From the NCBI GenBank assembly GCA_937877165.1, contig CALEFO010000120.1, positions 1-12,911 of the forward strand: 12,911 nt of DNA, read 5' to 3'. This document shows positions 1-6,597 of this stretch, piece by piece. Each line of letters opens with the position of its first letter. Position 1 is the first letter of the stretch. The DNA is from an uncultured Lachnospiraceae bacterium. GTDB taxonomy: Bacteria; Bacillota; Clostridia; Lachnospirales; Lachnospiraceae. The position numbers and the translations under genes are program-made. The notes beneath the pieces are model-generated. The model saw nothing but the letters and a program-made list of their open reading frames with translations, did no database searches and had not been told where the DNA came from.

Positions 1-428
1 CCTTCATGGGATCCGGCGTGAGCCTTCCGAAGCACAAGCAGATGATCATCACCGTTAAGGATGCCGACAAGGGCGAGATTATTGACATCGCACGGCGCTA
101 TGAGAAGCTTGGCTATATCATTTATTCCACGCGCCGCACGGCAGAAACCCTTCAGGAGAATGGCGTTCATGCAAGAAAGGTCAACCGGATTGATCAGGAA
201 TCCCCGACTGTCATGGATCTTCTTCTGGGGCATAAGATTGATCTTGTCATTGATACGCCGACGCAGGGACATGATAAGAACCGTGACGGATTCCTGATCC
301 GCCGTACGGCCATTGAGACCGGTGTCACCACGATTACGTCGCTGGATACCGCAAGGGCGCTGGTTTCTTCTCTGGAGCATCAGGCAGAGGAGACAGACCT
401 GAGCATCATTGATATTGCGAAACTATAA
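1..428 (+). CDS. carB: Carbamoyl phosphate synthase large subunit, C-terminal part (partial)
   Basis: The reading frame is open from the left edge, so only about the last 141 residues of a roughly 1,070-residue protein are visible. They form the MGS-like allosteric domain that binds effectors such as UMP and ornithine in CarB. The block reading DTPTQGHDKNRDGFLIRRTA, followed by TSLDTARAL, is the conserved signature of this domain. The full enzyme makes carbamoyl phosphate from glutamine (through CarA), bicarbonate and ATP, for pyrimidine and arginine synthesis in the cytoplasm. The ATG at position 6 is an internal methionine, not a start. The stop codon TAA shares its last A with the ATG of the next gene (TAATG), so translation of the two is probably coupled. 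A methylglyoxal synthase was considered, but the domain here fits the CarB C-terminus better. Confidence 0.93.
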   Translation, partial: FMGSGVSLPKHKQMIITVKDADKGEIIDIARRYEKLGYIIYSTRRTAETLQENGVHARKVNRIDQESPTVMDLLLGHKIDLVIDTPTQGHDKNRDGFLIRRTAIETGVTTITSLDTARALVSSLEHQAEETDLSIIDIAKL

Positions 429-1093
429 TGGCAAATCAGGTGAATTACAGTAAGGAACTGGATAAGATTGTGGAGAAGGACAGGGAGCAGGGACGGATAC
501 CGTCCCTGCTCCTGCAGGTCTGCTGTGCTCCCTGTTCGAGCTACTGCCTGGAATATCTGCGGGAGGATTTTCGCGTGACGGTTCTGTACTATAATCCGAA
601 TATTTCGGAGCGCGCGGAATTCGAGAAGCGGAAGGCAGAAGAGAAGCGCCTGATCGCGGAGTACAACCGGCAGGTGGAGGAGCAGGATTTTGACGGAATG
701 AACTCTACAGGACGGGCCCGGAAGATCGATATTCTGGAATGTGCATATGACGGGGAAGTCTACGAAAAGGCTGTCCGCGGACTGGAGGACTGCCCTGAGG
801 GAGGAGACCGCTGCTCGGTCTGCTTTGCCCTGCGTCTTGGGAAGACGGCGGAGCTTGCGGCAGCAGGCAGTTATGACTGCTTTGCCACGACGCTTACGAT
901 TTCGCCGCTGAAGGATGCCGCGCGGCTCAACCGGATTGGCGCAGAGATGGGAAAGAAGTACGGCGTGATGTGGCTTCCTTCGGATTTCAAAAAAAAGAAC
1001 GGCTACAAGCGATCCATTGAGCTCTCGCACCGGTTCGGGCTGTACCGGCAGAATTACTGCGGCTGCAGATTTTCGCGCGGTGAGAAGGTTTGA
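428..1093 (+). CDS. queH: Epoxyqueuosine reductase QueH
   Basis: This 221-residue protein matches the QueH (formerly DUF208) family, which reduces epoxyqueuosine to queuosine in the anticodon loop of GUN tRNAs and stands in for QueG. The family's cysteine pattern is complete: CCAPC at residues 32-36, CSVC at 129-132 and CGC at 211-213. These bind the iron-sulfur cluster and a second metal site in QueH. The family blocks YYNPNI and TTLTISPLKD are also present. Length is normal. The start is the ATG overlapping the carB stop. No other queuosine genes are in view, so the link to carB may only reflect shared transcription. Oddities are a 13-bp perfect hairpin within codons 19-29 and a 15-bp perfect inverted repeat across the stop codon. 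Confidence 0.93.
   Translation: MANQVNYSKELDKIVEKDREQGRIPSLLLQVCCAPCSSYCLEYLREDFRVTVLYYNPNISERAEFEKRKAEEKRLIAEYNRQVEEQDFDGMNSTGRARKIDILECAYDGEVYEKAVRGLEDCPEGGDRCSVCFALRLGKTAELAAAGSYDCFATTLTISPLKDAARLNRIGAEMGKKYGVMWLPSDFKKKNGYKRSIELSHRFGLYRQNYCGCRFSRGEKV
484..512 (+). repeat. Perfect 13-bp stem, 3-nt loop inside queH
   Basis: Bases 484-496 are the exact reverse complement of 500-512, with loop ATA; a G-T wobble at 483/513 extends the stem. It falls entirely within queH codons 19-29 and has no T-run after it, so it does not look like an intrinsic terminator. The stem is GC-rich and should be stable in the mRNA just after the start of translation. Confidence 0.85.
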
Positions 1094-1121
1094 AAGTGAC
1101 ATCGATATGTCACTTTCAAAC
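1088..1121. repeat. Perfect 15-bp inverted repeat across the queH stop codon
   Basis: Bases 1088-1102 pair perfectly with 1107-1121 around the loop CGAT. The queH stop codon (1091-1093) lies in the left arm. The core is GAAAGTGACAT and its complement. No T-run follows on either strand, so a standard intrinsic terminator is unlikely. It could be a hairpin that protects the mRNA 3' end, a protein-binding palindrome, or part of a dispersed repeat. The right arm runs directly into the block shared with the dapB leader. Confidence 0.8.
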
Positions 1122-1138
1122 TGCAGCATCGGTGCTGA
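1112..1138 (+). repeat. Dispersed repeat block, copy in the argS upstream region
   Basis: These 27 bases match 9360-9386 (upstream of dapB) at 24 positions, including an uninterrupted 16-base core GCAGCATCGGTGCTGA. GTGC at 1132-1135 can pair with GCAC at 1140-1143 to make a short hairpin. The rest of the dapB leader element (the GCATTC-preceded 27-nt hairpin) is not clearly present here, so this may be a partial or decayed copy. Confidence 0.6.
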
Positions 1139-1243
1139 GGCACACGAATCGGCGCTGGCGCACAGCAACAGAAAAATGACAGATCAAATCAGAGAAAACG
1201 CCTGCGAGAAAGCCGGCATAGGACAGGAAAGGAAAGAATCACT

Positions 1244-3013
1244 ATGAAACAATTGCTGGAAACACTGACGGAGGAGATGGGCAAGGCCTTTGCGGCAGCA
1301 GGATATGACGCTGCAATGGGCAAGGTGGGAGTTTCAGCTCGTCCGGATCTTGCTGAGTACCAGTGCAATGGGGCAATGGCCGGCGCGAGGCAGTACCACA
1401 AGGCTCCGTTTATGATCGCGGAGGATGTGGCGGAACATCTTCAGGATTCAGAGATTTTCAAGGATGTCACGGTGGTAAAGCCGGGCTTTATCAATTTGAA
1501 CGTGAAGGAATCCTGCCTGCAGGCCTATCTGCAGGAAATGACCGAATCGGTCAAATTCGGAATGCCTCTCCCGGAAAAGCCGAAGACAGTTGTTCTGGAC
1601 TACGGCGGACCGAATGTGGCAAAACCGCTGCATGTTGGACATCTTCGTTCTGCGGTCATCGGAGAAGCCGTCAAGAGAATTGTCCGCTATCACGGCGATA
1701 CAGCCATTGGGGATATTCACTTGGGTGACTGGGGCCTTCAGATGGGCCTTGTCATTACGGAGCTGAAGCACCGCCAGCCAAAGCTGCCGTATTTTGATGA
1801 ATCCTTTGAAGGAGAGTATCCGGAAGAAGCTCCGTTTACGGTCGGTGATCTGGAGGAAATCTATCCGTTCGCAAGCAAAAAGTCGAAAGAGGATGAGGCC
1901 TACCACGCGGAAGCACTGGAGAATACGCACAAACTTCAGGAAGGAAACCGTGGCTATCGGGCTCTTTGGAAGCACATCATGAATGTCTCTGTGGCAGACA
2001 TGAAGCGCAACTATGCGAATCTGAATGTGACGTTCGATCTCTGGAACGGAGAATCCACCGTCAATGACCTGATCGGGCCGATGGTGGAGAAGATGAAGAA
2101 AGACGGCAAGGCTTACGAGAGCGAGGGAGCACTCGTGGTCGATGTTGCGGAAAAGACCGATGCGAAGGAGGTCCCGCCCTGCATGATTTTAAAGAGCGAC
2201 GGCGCGGCCTTGTATACGACAACGGATCTCGCGACGATTCAGGACCGGCGTGATGCTTACCATCCGGATGAGATCATCTATATTACGGACAAGCGGCAGG
2301 CCCTTCACTTCGTTCAGGTGTTCCGTGCGGCGAGAAAATGCGGACTCTGTGATGAAAAGACAGAGCTTCGGCACATTGGTTTTGGCACGGTAAACGGGAA
2401 GGACGGAAAGCCGTTTAAGACAAGAGACGGCGGCGTTATGCGTCTGGAGACGCTGATTTCGGACATCAACGAAGAGATGCTTCAGAAAATTGAAACCAAT
2501 CCGGAAATCACCGGGGAGGAAGCGGCGGATACGGCAAGGAAGGTGGCGCTGGCTGCCATCAAGTACGGAGATCTGTCCAATCAGGCATCCAAGGACTATA
2601 TTTTCGATACCGAGAAATTCACCTCCTTTGAGGGAGACACCGGCCCGTACATCCTGTATACGATTGTCCGGATCAAGTCGATTCTTGCCAAGTACCAGGC
2701 GGCCGGTGGAAAGAATCCTGCGGACCTGAAGATTGCAGAGCCGAAGAGCAAGGCCGAGAAGAGCCTGATGCAGGACATCGCCGGATTCGGTGCCATGATG
2801 GAAGGTGCCTACGAAGATTGTGCGCCGCACCGCATCTGCGCATACATTTATCAGCTGTCCAATGACTTCAACAGCTTCTATCACGGGACCAGAATTCTTG
2901 TAGAGGAAGACGAGGCGAAGAAGGAAGGCTGGATTGCTCTTTTGAAGCTGACCAAGGATATTCTGGAAACCTGCATTGACGTTCTGGGCTTTTCTGCACC
3001 GGAACGGATGTAA
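1244..3013 (+). CDS. argS: Arginyl-tRNA synthetase
   Basis: This 589-residue class I aminoacyl-tRNA synthetase charges tRNA-Arg with arginine in the cytoplasm. The N-terminal Arg-tRNA-synthetase domain (about residues 1-100) is followed by the catalytic Rossmann domain, with the HIGH motif as HVGH at residues 130-133 inside GGPNVAKPLHVGHLRS. The KMSKS equivalent is the degenerate ArgRS form PFKTRDGG at 390-397. The C-terminal DALR anticodon-binding domain carries YIYQLSNDFNSFYH. The protein ends with the usual methionine of the family (PERM). Length is typical. The ATG follows a purine-rich GGAAAGGAAAG stretch. The 150-base upstream region holds inverted repeats but no T-box sequence (AGGGTGGNACCGCG), so arginine-responsive T-box control is not supported. 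Confidence 0.96.
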   Translation: MKQLLETLTEEMGKAFAAAGYDAAMGKVGVSARPDLAEYQCNGAMAGARQYHKAPFMIAEDVAEHLQDSEIFKDVTVVKPGFINLNVKESCLQAYLQEMTESVKFGMPLPEKPKTVVLDYGGPNVAKPLHVGHLRSAVIGEAVKRIVRYHGDTAIGDIHLGDWGLQMGLVITELKHRQPKLPYFDESFEGEYPEEAPFTVGDLEEIYPFASKKSKEDEAYHAEALENTHKLQEGNRGYRALWKHIMNVSVADMKRNYANLNVTFDLWNGESTVNDLIGPMVEKMKKDGKAYESEGALVVDVAEKTDAKEVPPCMILKSDGAALYTTTDLATIQDRRDAYHPDEIIYITDKRQALHFVQVFRAARKCGLCDEKTELRHIGFGTVNGKDGKPFKTRDGGVMRLETLISDINEEMLQKIETNPEITGEEAADTARKVALAAIKYGDLSNQASKDYIFDTEKFTSFEGDTGPYILYTIVRIKSILAKYQAAGGKNPADLKIAEPKSKAEKSLMQDIAGFGAMMEGAYEDCAPHRICAYIYQLSNDFNSFYHGTRILVEEDEAKKEGWIALLKLTKDILETCIDVLGFSAPERM

Positions 3014-3116
3014 GTGCGAAGCACGCAGCAATCCGTTGATTTCATGAGAACGCACCATGCTTGCATGAGCGCGGATGACCTTGGCGGCCAAAACAGCATG
3101 AGAGGGAGGATTCGCC
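3014..3116 (+). other. argS-xpaC intergenic region with short hairpins
   Basis: Directly after the argS stop there is a small GTGC-GAA-GCAC hairpin (3014-3024). ATCCG at 3031-3035 can pair with CGGAT at 3072-3076, enclosing TCATG (3042-3046) and CATGA (3064-3068). No T-run and no clear promoter are visible. The next gene's Shine-Dalgarno AGGGAGGA lies at the end of the region. Confidence 0.4.
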
Positions 3117-4667
3117 ATGGAAATGGATGATTTTCTGAAAGCCGGCAGCGACATCATGAAGGATGTGTCCAAAGCAGTGGAATCCGGCGATTACTCTGGA
3201 CTGAGCGGATCCATCCGGGACCGTGTGACACAGGTGACGGATCAGCTCGGTGGAGAAATGGCCCAGGGAGCCAGAAATTTTGCCGAGGCGGTGACCACCG
3301 GCAAGGTATCGGGCACTTCTGCAGAAAGTGGCAGGAAGGCGGCCGGAACCGCTGGGGGGAGCAGGAAGGAGGATGGCAGGAATTATTTCCTGCAGCGAAG
3401 GCCGAGCCGCAGCACAGGAAGCGGAAAGAAGCTTGCAGGGATTCTTTTGGGAATTCTTCCTGGTGGGATGACGGCAATCTGGATTCTTGCGTCTGTCATC
3501 ATGGCGGTCACGGGAGAAGGCAGCGGAGCGCTGGGAGGAGTTGTCCTTGCGCTGCTGTCCGGTGTGATCACGATGGCCTGCGCGCTGCTTGTAAGAAGCG
3601 GCAAAAGAGAACAGAAGCTGGTAAGCCGCTACTATCAGTACGGCGAACTGATCGGAAAGAACCGGGAATATTTTTCCGTGGCGGAGCTGGCCCAGAAGGC
3701 GGGTGTTTCCGAAGAGGAGGTCTGCGACGATATTCTTCGGATGCGGGCGGCAGGGTATCTGCCCTATGCCGTTCTGGACCGCAGCAAAACGACGGTGATT
3801 CTTACTGATCGTATGTACAAGGAATACGCAAACGCGGAGAAATCCAGGCAAATGCGCGAGGAAGAGGAACGAATCCGGAATCTTCGGAATGCGGCAGCGC
3901 CGCAGGGACAGGCGGAAAGCTGGGAGAGCGCGGAAAAGAAGGTCTCGCAGGCGCAGGCGAGGGCTCACGCTGAGGCAGCAGCGAGCCGTGCAGGCAGAGC
4001 GGACGCTGCGGGAACCGCACAGGGAATGCAGAAGGATCGTCAGGCCTTACAGGCTCCGTACAGCTCTGAGCAGGCGGCTCTCGTTGCGGAGGGCCAGAGC
4101 TACATTGTTCAGATCCGTGCGATCAATGACCGCATTCCCGACACCGAGGAGATGTCTGACAAGCTGTATCAGCTGGAAGACATCATGCGCCGGATTTTCG
4201 CACAGGTGAAAAAAGATCCGTCCAAGGCCAAGGATCTGCGCAAGCTCATGAACTACTACCTGCCAACGACCACAAGACTCCTTGGCGCGTATGCGGATCT
4301 GAATGAGCAGCCGGAGGCAGGAGAGAATATCCGCGAGACGAAGCGCCAGATTGAGGATTCCATGGATATCATCAACGAAGCTTTTGGGAAGCTTCTGGAT
4401 GATATGTTCCAGGAGCAGGCATGGGATCTGTCCTCGGATCTCAATGTCATGAAGACGATGATGGCGCAGGACGGCCTGACGGAGAGCAATTCTGTCTGGT
4501 CTTCGAAGTCAGAAGCTTTTGCTGCAGAATACAAGCCAAATGGCCGGTCTGCACGGGCCGGGGAAACGGAGAATGCGGACGAAGCCGGAGAAGCGGAGCG
4601 TGCTGAAGCCTATGTTATCAACAGCGCGGGAGAGAAGGTCCCTGTCTCGGAGGCGGAGAATCTGTAG
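3117..4667 (+). CDS. XpaC-like membrane protein (5-bromo-4-chloroindolyl phosphate hydrolysis family)
   Basis: This 516-residue protein starts at an ATG behind a strong AGGGAGGA site. Residues 1-100 are hydrophilic. Two membrane segments follow, at about 106-131 and 138-159. Next comes a helical region (about 168-240) with a winged-helix look (YFSVAELAQKAGVSEEEVCDDILRMRAAGYL). A charged, Ala/Gln/Arg-rich linker (about 240-320) leads to an XpaC-type helical domain (about 325-450, with DKLYQLEDIMRRIF and KLMNYYLPTTTRLL). XpaC was named for an effect on indolyl phosphate hydrolysis in Bacillus; its biochemical role is unknown. Homologues commonly sit beside telA. Here telA is about 1.9 kb downstream, beyond a reversed MATE gene. 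The acidic C-terminal tail is Ala/Glu-rich and probably disordered. The family call rests on the C-terminal domain and the telA context. Confidence 0.75.
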   Translation: MEMDDFLKAGSDIMKDVSKAVESGDYSGLSGSIRDRVTQVTDQLGGEMAQGARNFAEAVTTGKVSGTSAESGRKAAGTAGGSRKEDGRNYFLQRRPSRSTGSGKKLAGILLGILPGGMTAIWILASVIMAVTGEGSGALGGVVLALLSGVITMACALLVRSGKREQKLVSRYYQYGELIGKNREYFSVAELAQKAGVSEEEVCDDILRMRAAGYLPYAVLDRSKTTVILTDRMYKEYANAEKSRQMREEEERIRNLRNAAAPQGQAESWESAEKKVSQAQARAHAEAAASRAGRADAAGTAQGMQKDRQALQAPYSSEQAALVAEGQSYIVQIRAINDRIPDTEEMSDKLYQLEDIMRRIFAQVKKDPSKAKDLRKLMNYYLPTTTRLLGAYADLNEQPEAGENIRETKRQIEDSMDIINEAFGKLLDDMFQEQAWDLSSDLNVMKTMMAQDGLTESNSVWSSKSEAFAAEYKPNGRSARAGETENADEAGEAERAEAYVINSAGEKVPVSEAENL

Positions 4668-4720
4668 GGGCATATGGGGGCTTCCCCTTCCGAACAGAAA
4701 ACAGCCAGACAACCAAAAAG

Positions 4721-4762
4721 GGCAGATGCATGAAATCAGAGCTTCATGCATCTGCCTTTTTT
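4721..4762. terminator. Bidirectional intrinsic terminator between xpaC-like gene and MATE gene
   Basis: A 14-bp perfect stem (4721-4734 with 4743-4756) with an 8-nt loop is followed by six T residues (4757-4762). Five A residues precede it (4715-4719) and act as a T-run for the minus strand. It sits between convergent genes and can serve both. Confidence 0.93.
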
Positions 4763-4773
4763 ATAAGAATCGT

Positions 4774-4806
4774 GCATTCGGCAAAACTGCCTTCCCGGCT
4801 TTTGCC
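4774..4806 (+). repeat. GCATTC-hairpin element, copy 1 (relic-like)
   Basis: GCATTC (4774-4779) is followed by a 27-nt hairpin (4780-4806) whose outer stem is GGCAAAA/TTTTGCC, 7 perfect pairs. It matches the copies at 6417-6449 and 9400-9432 in length and layout, with the fourth stem pair changed to A-T. The following bases TCAGCGAGGGGATAG resemble the Shine-Dalgarno area of copy 2, but no ATG follows, so this looks like a leader without its gene. Confidence 0.65.
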
Positions 4807-4835
4807 TCAGCGAGGGGATAGAATCAGCGGTTCGT

Positions 4836-6242
4836 TCAGGAACCTGTCGGGAGTCCCGCAAGCTTTTTCCATTTCCCGCTCCGGTAGCGCAGGAGGAAGA
4901 AGGTAATGCGGCAGATCCAGTCGACCACCATAGCGATCCAGACGCCGACGGCTCCCATTCCGAAATTCACACCGAGGATGTAGGAGAGTACAATCCGGAA
5001 AATGAACATGGATGCGATCGAGACGATCATGGTGTAGCGGACATCGTTGCAGGCGCGCAGCATGTTCGGGAAAACGAATGCAAGCGGCCACAGGAACATG
5101 GCACAGCCGGTATGGATGGCAACGAGCTTCCAGGTCAGGGCTGTTGCCTCAGCGGAGAGGCTGAAGACGGAAAGGATCGGATTCAGAAAGAGAATCAGTC
5201 CTACGTCCAGAATGACCGAAGGAATGTAGGTGATGAGGAGAATTTTCTTCAGATAATAATGAATCTGAAATTCAGAGCCCGCGCCTACGCATTGTCCGAT
5301 GACAGTGATCATGGCAAGGCTGGTGGCCTGACCGATGATGACGCCTACACTGTCGAGACTGTTGGCGACGCCGTTTGCCGCGATCTGCGAGGTGCCGAAT
5401 AAGGCGATGATGGAAACAACGAGGATCCGGCCGAGCTGGAAAATGCCGTTCTCTGTTCCGCTGGGAATGCCGATATAGAGAATCTTACGAATCACAGACC
5501 ACCGAGGCCTTACGAAGAAGGAAGAAAGATAAATTTCCTGCCTGGGCCGCCTAAGAAGCACGTAGAGAATCAGGGCACCGGCGGCACGGGAAATAAGAGA
5601 AGGAAGCGCAACACCTGCGGTTCCAAGATGCAGGACAAAGACACCGACGGCATTGCCGATGACATTGATAATGTTGACGACCACCGCGGTTTTCAGCGTG
5701 ACGGCGGCGTTTCCCATGGAGCGGAACAGTGCGGCACACGCATTGTAGACGGCGAGGAACGGGAAGGAGAGAGCAGAGATCAGAAAGTAAATCAGTGCGT
5801 TCTGCATGACATCATCCTCAATTCCGCCAAAGAAAAGGCGCAGAAGCGGTTCTTTGACTGCTATAGTCAACAGCATGACAGCAAGGCCGAGCACCAGCAC
5901 GGTGAGAAGAAGCTGGGAGGCGGAATCCCTGGCCTTCCTGGGATGCCGGGCTCCGAGGTACTGGGAGGTCACGACCGCTCCGCCCGTTGCAAGCGCAGAG
6001 AAGATGGCGAAGACCAGATTGTTGATCATGTCAACGAGAGAGACGCCGGAGACGGCGGCCTCTCCGACGGCGGAGATCATAACTGTATCGGCCATGCCGA
6101 CGGTCATGGCAAGGGCCTGCTCGAAGATCAGGGGTACAATCAGCCTGCGGAGATCCTGCGGGGAGAATAGAAACGGTTTCCCGTCGGGTGCAGGACGGGT
6201 GGCGGGTGAAACGGCGGCAGCCTGTTTGACGAAATGCTGCAT
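4836..6242 (-). CDS. MATE family multidrug/sodium efflux transporter
   Basis: This is a 468-residue multi-spanning membrane protein of the MATE (MOP) family, which exports drugs or metabolites in exchange for Na+ or H+. Two homologous halves of about six helices each are visible. The N-terminal signature MTVGMADTVMISAVGEAAVS and the following ATGGAVVTSQYLGA are typical of the DinF/NorM-like group. The chosen start is the ATG complementary to 6240-6242, which has AGGAGG seven to eight bases upstream. A longer frame beginning at 6302 has no such site. The gene is transcribed towards the shared terminator at 4721-4762. It interrupts the expected xpaC-telA neighbourhood and lies between two direct copies of the GCATTC-hairpin element. 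The substrate cannot be told from sequence. Confidence 0.92.
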   Translation of the reverse strand: MQHFVKQAAAVSPATRPAPDGKPFLFSPQDLRRLIVPLIFEQALAMTVGMADTVMISAVGEAAVSGVSLVDMINNLVFAIFSALATGGAVVTSQYLGARHPRKARDSASQLLLTVLVLGLAVMLLTIAVKEPLLRLFFGGIEDDVMQNALIYFLISALSFPFLAVYNACAALFRSMGNAAVTLKTAVVVNIINVIGNAVGVFVLHLGTAGVALPSLISRAAGALILYVLLRRPRQEIYLSSFFVRPRWSVIRKILYIGIPSGTENGIFQLGRILVVSIIALFGTSQIAANGVANSLDSVGVIIGQATSLAMITVIGQCVGAGSEFQIHYYLKKILLITYIPSVILDVGLILFLNPILSVFSLSAEATALTWKLVAIHTGCAMFLWPLAFVFPNMLRACNDVRYTMIVSIASMFIFRIVLSYILGVNFGMGAVGVWIAMVVDWICRITFFLLRYRSGKWKKLAGLPTGS

Positions 6243-6364
6243 AGAGAAATTTCCTCCTGAAGAGTTGAATTCTGTCCCCAAAAGACATTCCCAGTTTAAC
6301 ACGGATTGTCAGATATGCTACTGCTGCAAGCAGGTACCTTGTAGGCAAAAAACGCCTGAACGTG

Positions 6365-6370
6365 TATAAT
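6365..6370 (+). promoter_or_regulatory. Candidate -10 box for the mini-protein/telA operon
   Basis: A perfect TATAAT lies about 95 bases before the mini-protein start and just upstream of the double-hairpin leader. The best -35 candidate, TTGTAG at 6339-6344, leaves a 20-base spacer, longer than ideal, so the -35 assignment is uncertain. A transcript starting near 6377 would carry both leader hairpins. Confidence 0.5.
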
Positions 6371-6382
6371 AAATTGAAATTT

Positions 6383-6449
6383 CCAGCGGCCATTCTGTCG
6401 ACCAGAACAGCTGGATGCATTCGGCGAAATTGCGTTCGCAAATTTCGCC
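6383..6449 (+). promoter_or_regulatory. Double-hairpin 5' leader, copy 2 of the GCATTC-hairpin element
   Basis: The first hairpin (6383-6414) has stems CCAGC/GCTGG and TTCTG/CAGAA around TCGAC. GCATTC (6417-6422) and a 27-nt hairpin (6423-6449) with a 9-bp outer stem GGCGAAATT/AATTTCGCC (one intervening A bulge, then a small inner GCG/CGC stem) follow. The second hairpin ends six bases before the GAGG Shine-Dalgarno. The dapB leader has the same order, the same 32-nt first hairpin length and the same 27-nt second hairpin. It is a candidate cis-regulatory RNA; no known riboswitch consensus was recognised. Confidence 0.6.
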
Positions 6450-6465
6450 TTGGCGAGGTATGAAA

Positions 6466-6576
6466 ATGAGCAAATTTGGAAGCAAGAACAAGGATAGCAA
6501 AAAGGCAGAGGAAAAGCGGATGAAGCAGCAGCTGGCTGCGCTTGCCCGCAAGAATGAGAAGAAGAAAAAGAAATAA
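6466..6576 (+). CDS. Lysine-rich 36-residue mini-protein
   Basis: A short frame begins MSKFGSKNKDSKKAEEKRMK and ends NEKKKKK before TAA. It is 36 residues long, strongly basic, and rich in Lys, Ala and Glu. GAGG at 6455-6458 is seven bases before this ATG; an in-frame ATG at 6460 is only one base away from it and is less likely. The gene lies between a promoter-like TATAAT with its structured leader and telA, whose own ribosome binding site starts 10 bases after this stop. Operon membership with telA is therefore likely. The protein has no membrane segment or signal peptide and should be a charged helix with a polylysine tail, possibly binding nucleic acid or anionic membrane. I do not recognise a family. 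Confidence 0.7.
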   Translation: MSKFGSKNKDSKKAEEKRMKQQLAALARKNEKKKKK

Positions 6577-6597
6577 ACCGCTGCGCAGGAGGGGACT

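Noticed and set aside
380..1168. 262-residue minus-strand open frame opposite queH
   Set aside because: It is antisense to a well-supported queH and has no recognisable domain; its start lies in the inverted-repeat junction.
1094..1243. T-box leader for argS
   Set aside because: No AGGGTGGNACCGCG motif and no terminator/antiterminator pair with a T-run are present.
2189..3172. 327-residue minus-strand open frame opposite argS
   Set aside because: It is antisense to the conserved argS catalytic and anticodon-binding regions, with no family-like sequence.
3042..3968. 308-residue minus-strand open frame opposite the xpaC-like gene
   Set aside because: It is rich in Arg, Pro, Ser and Cys, typical of antisense reading of a GC-rich gene, and no ribosome site supports it.
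6243..6302. Longer start for the MATE transporter
   Set aside because: The upstream ATG lacks a ribosome site, while the ATG at 6242 has AGGAGG at good spacing.
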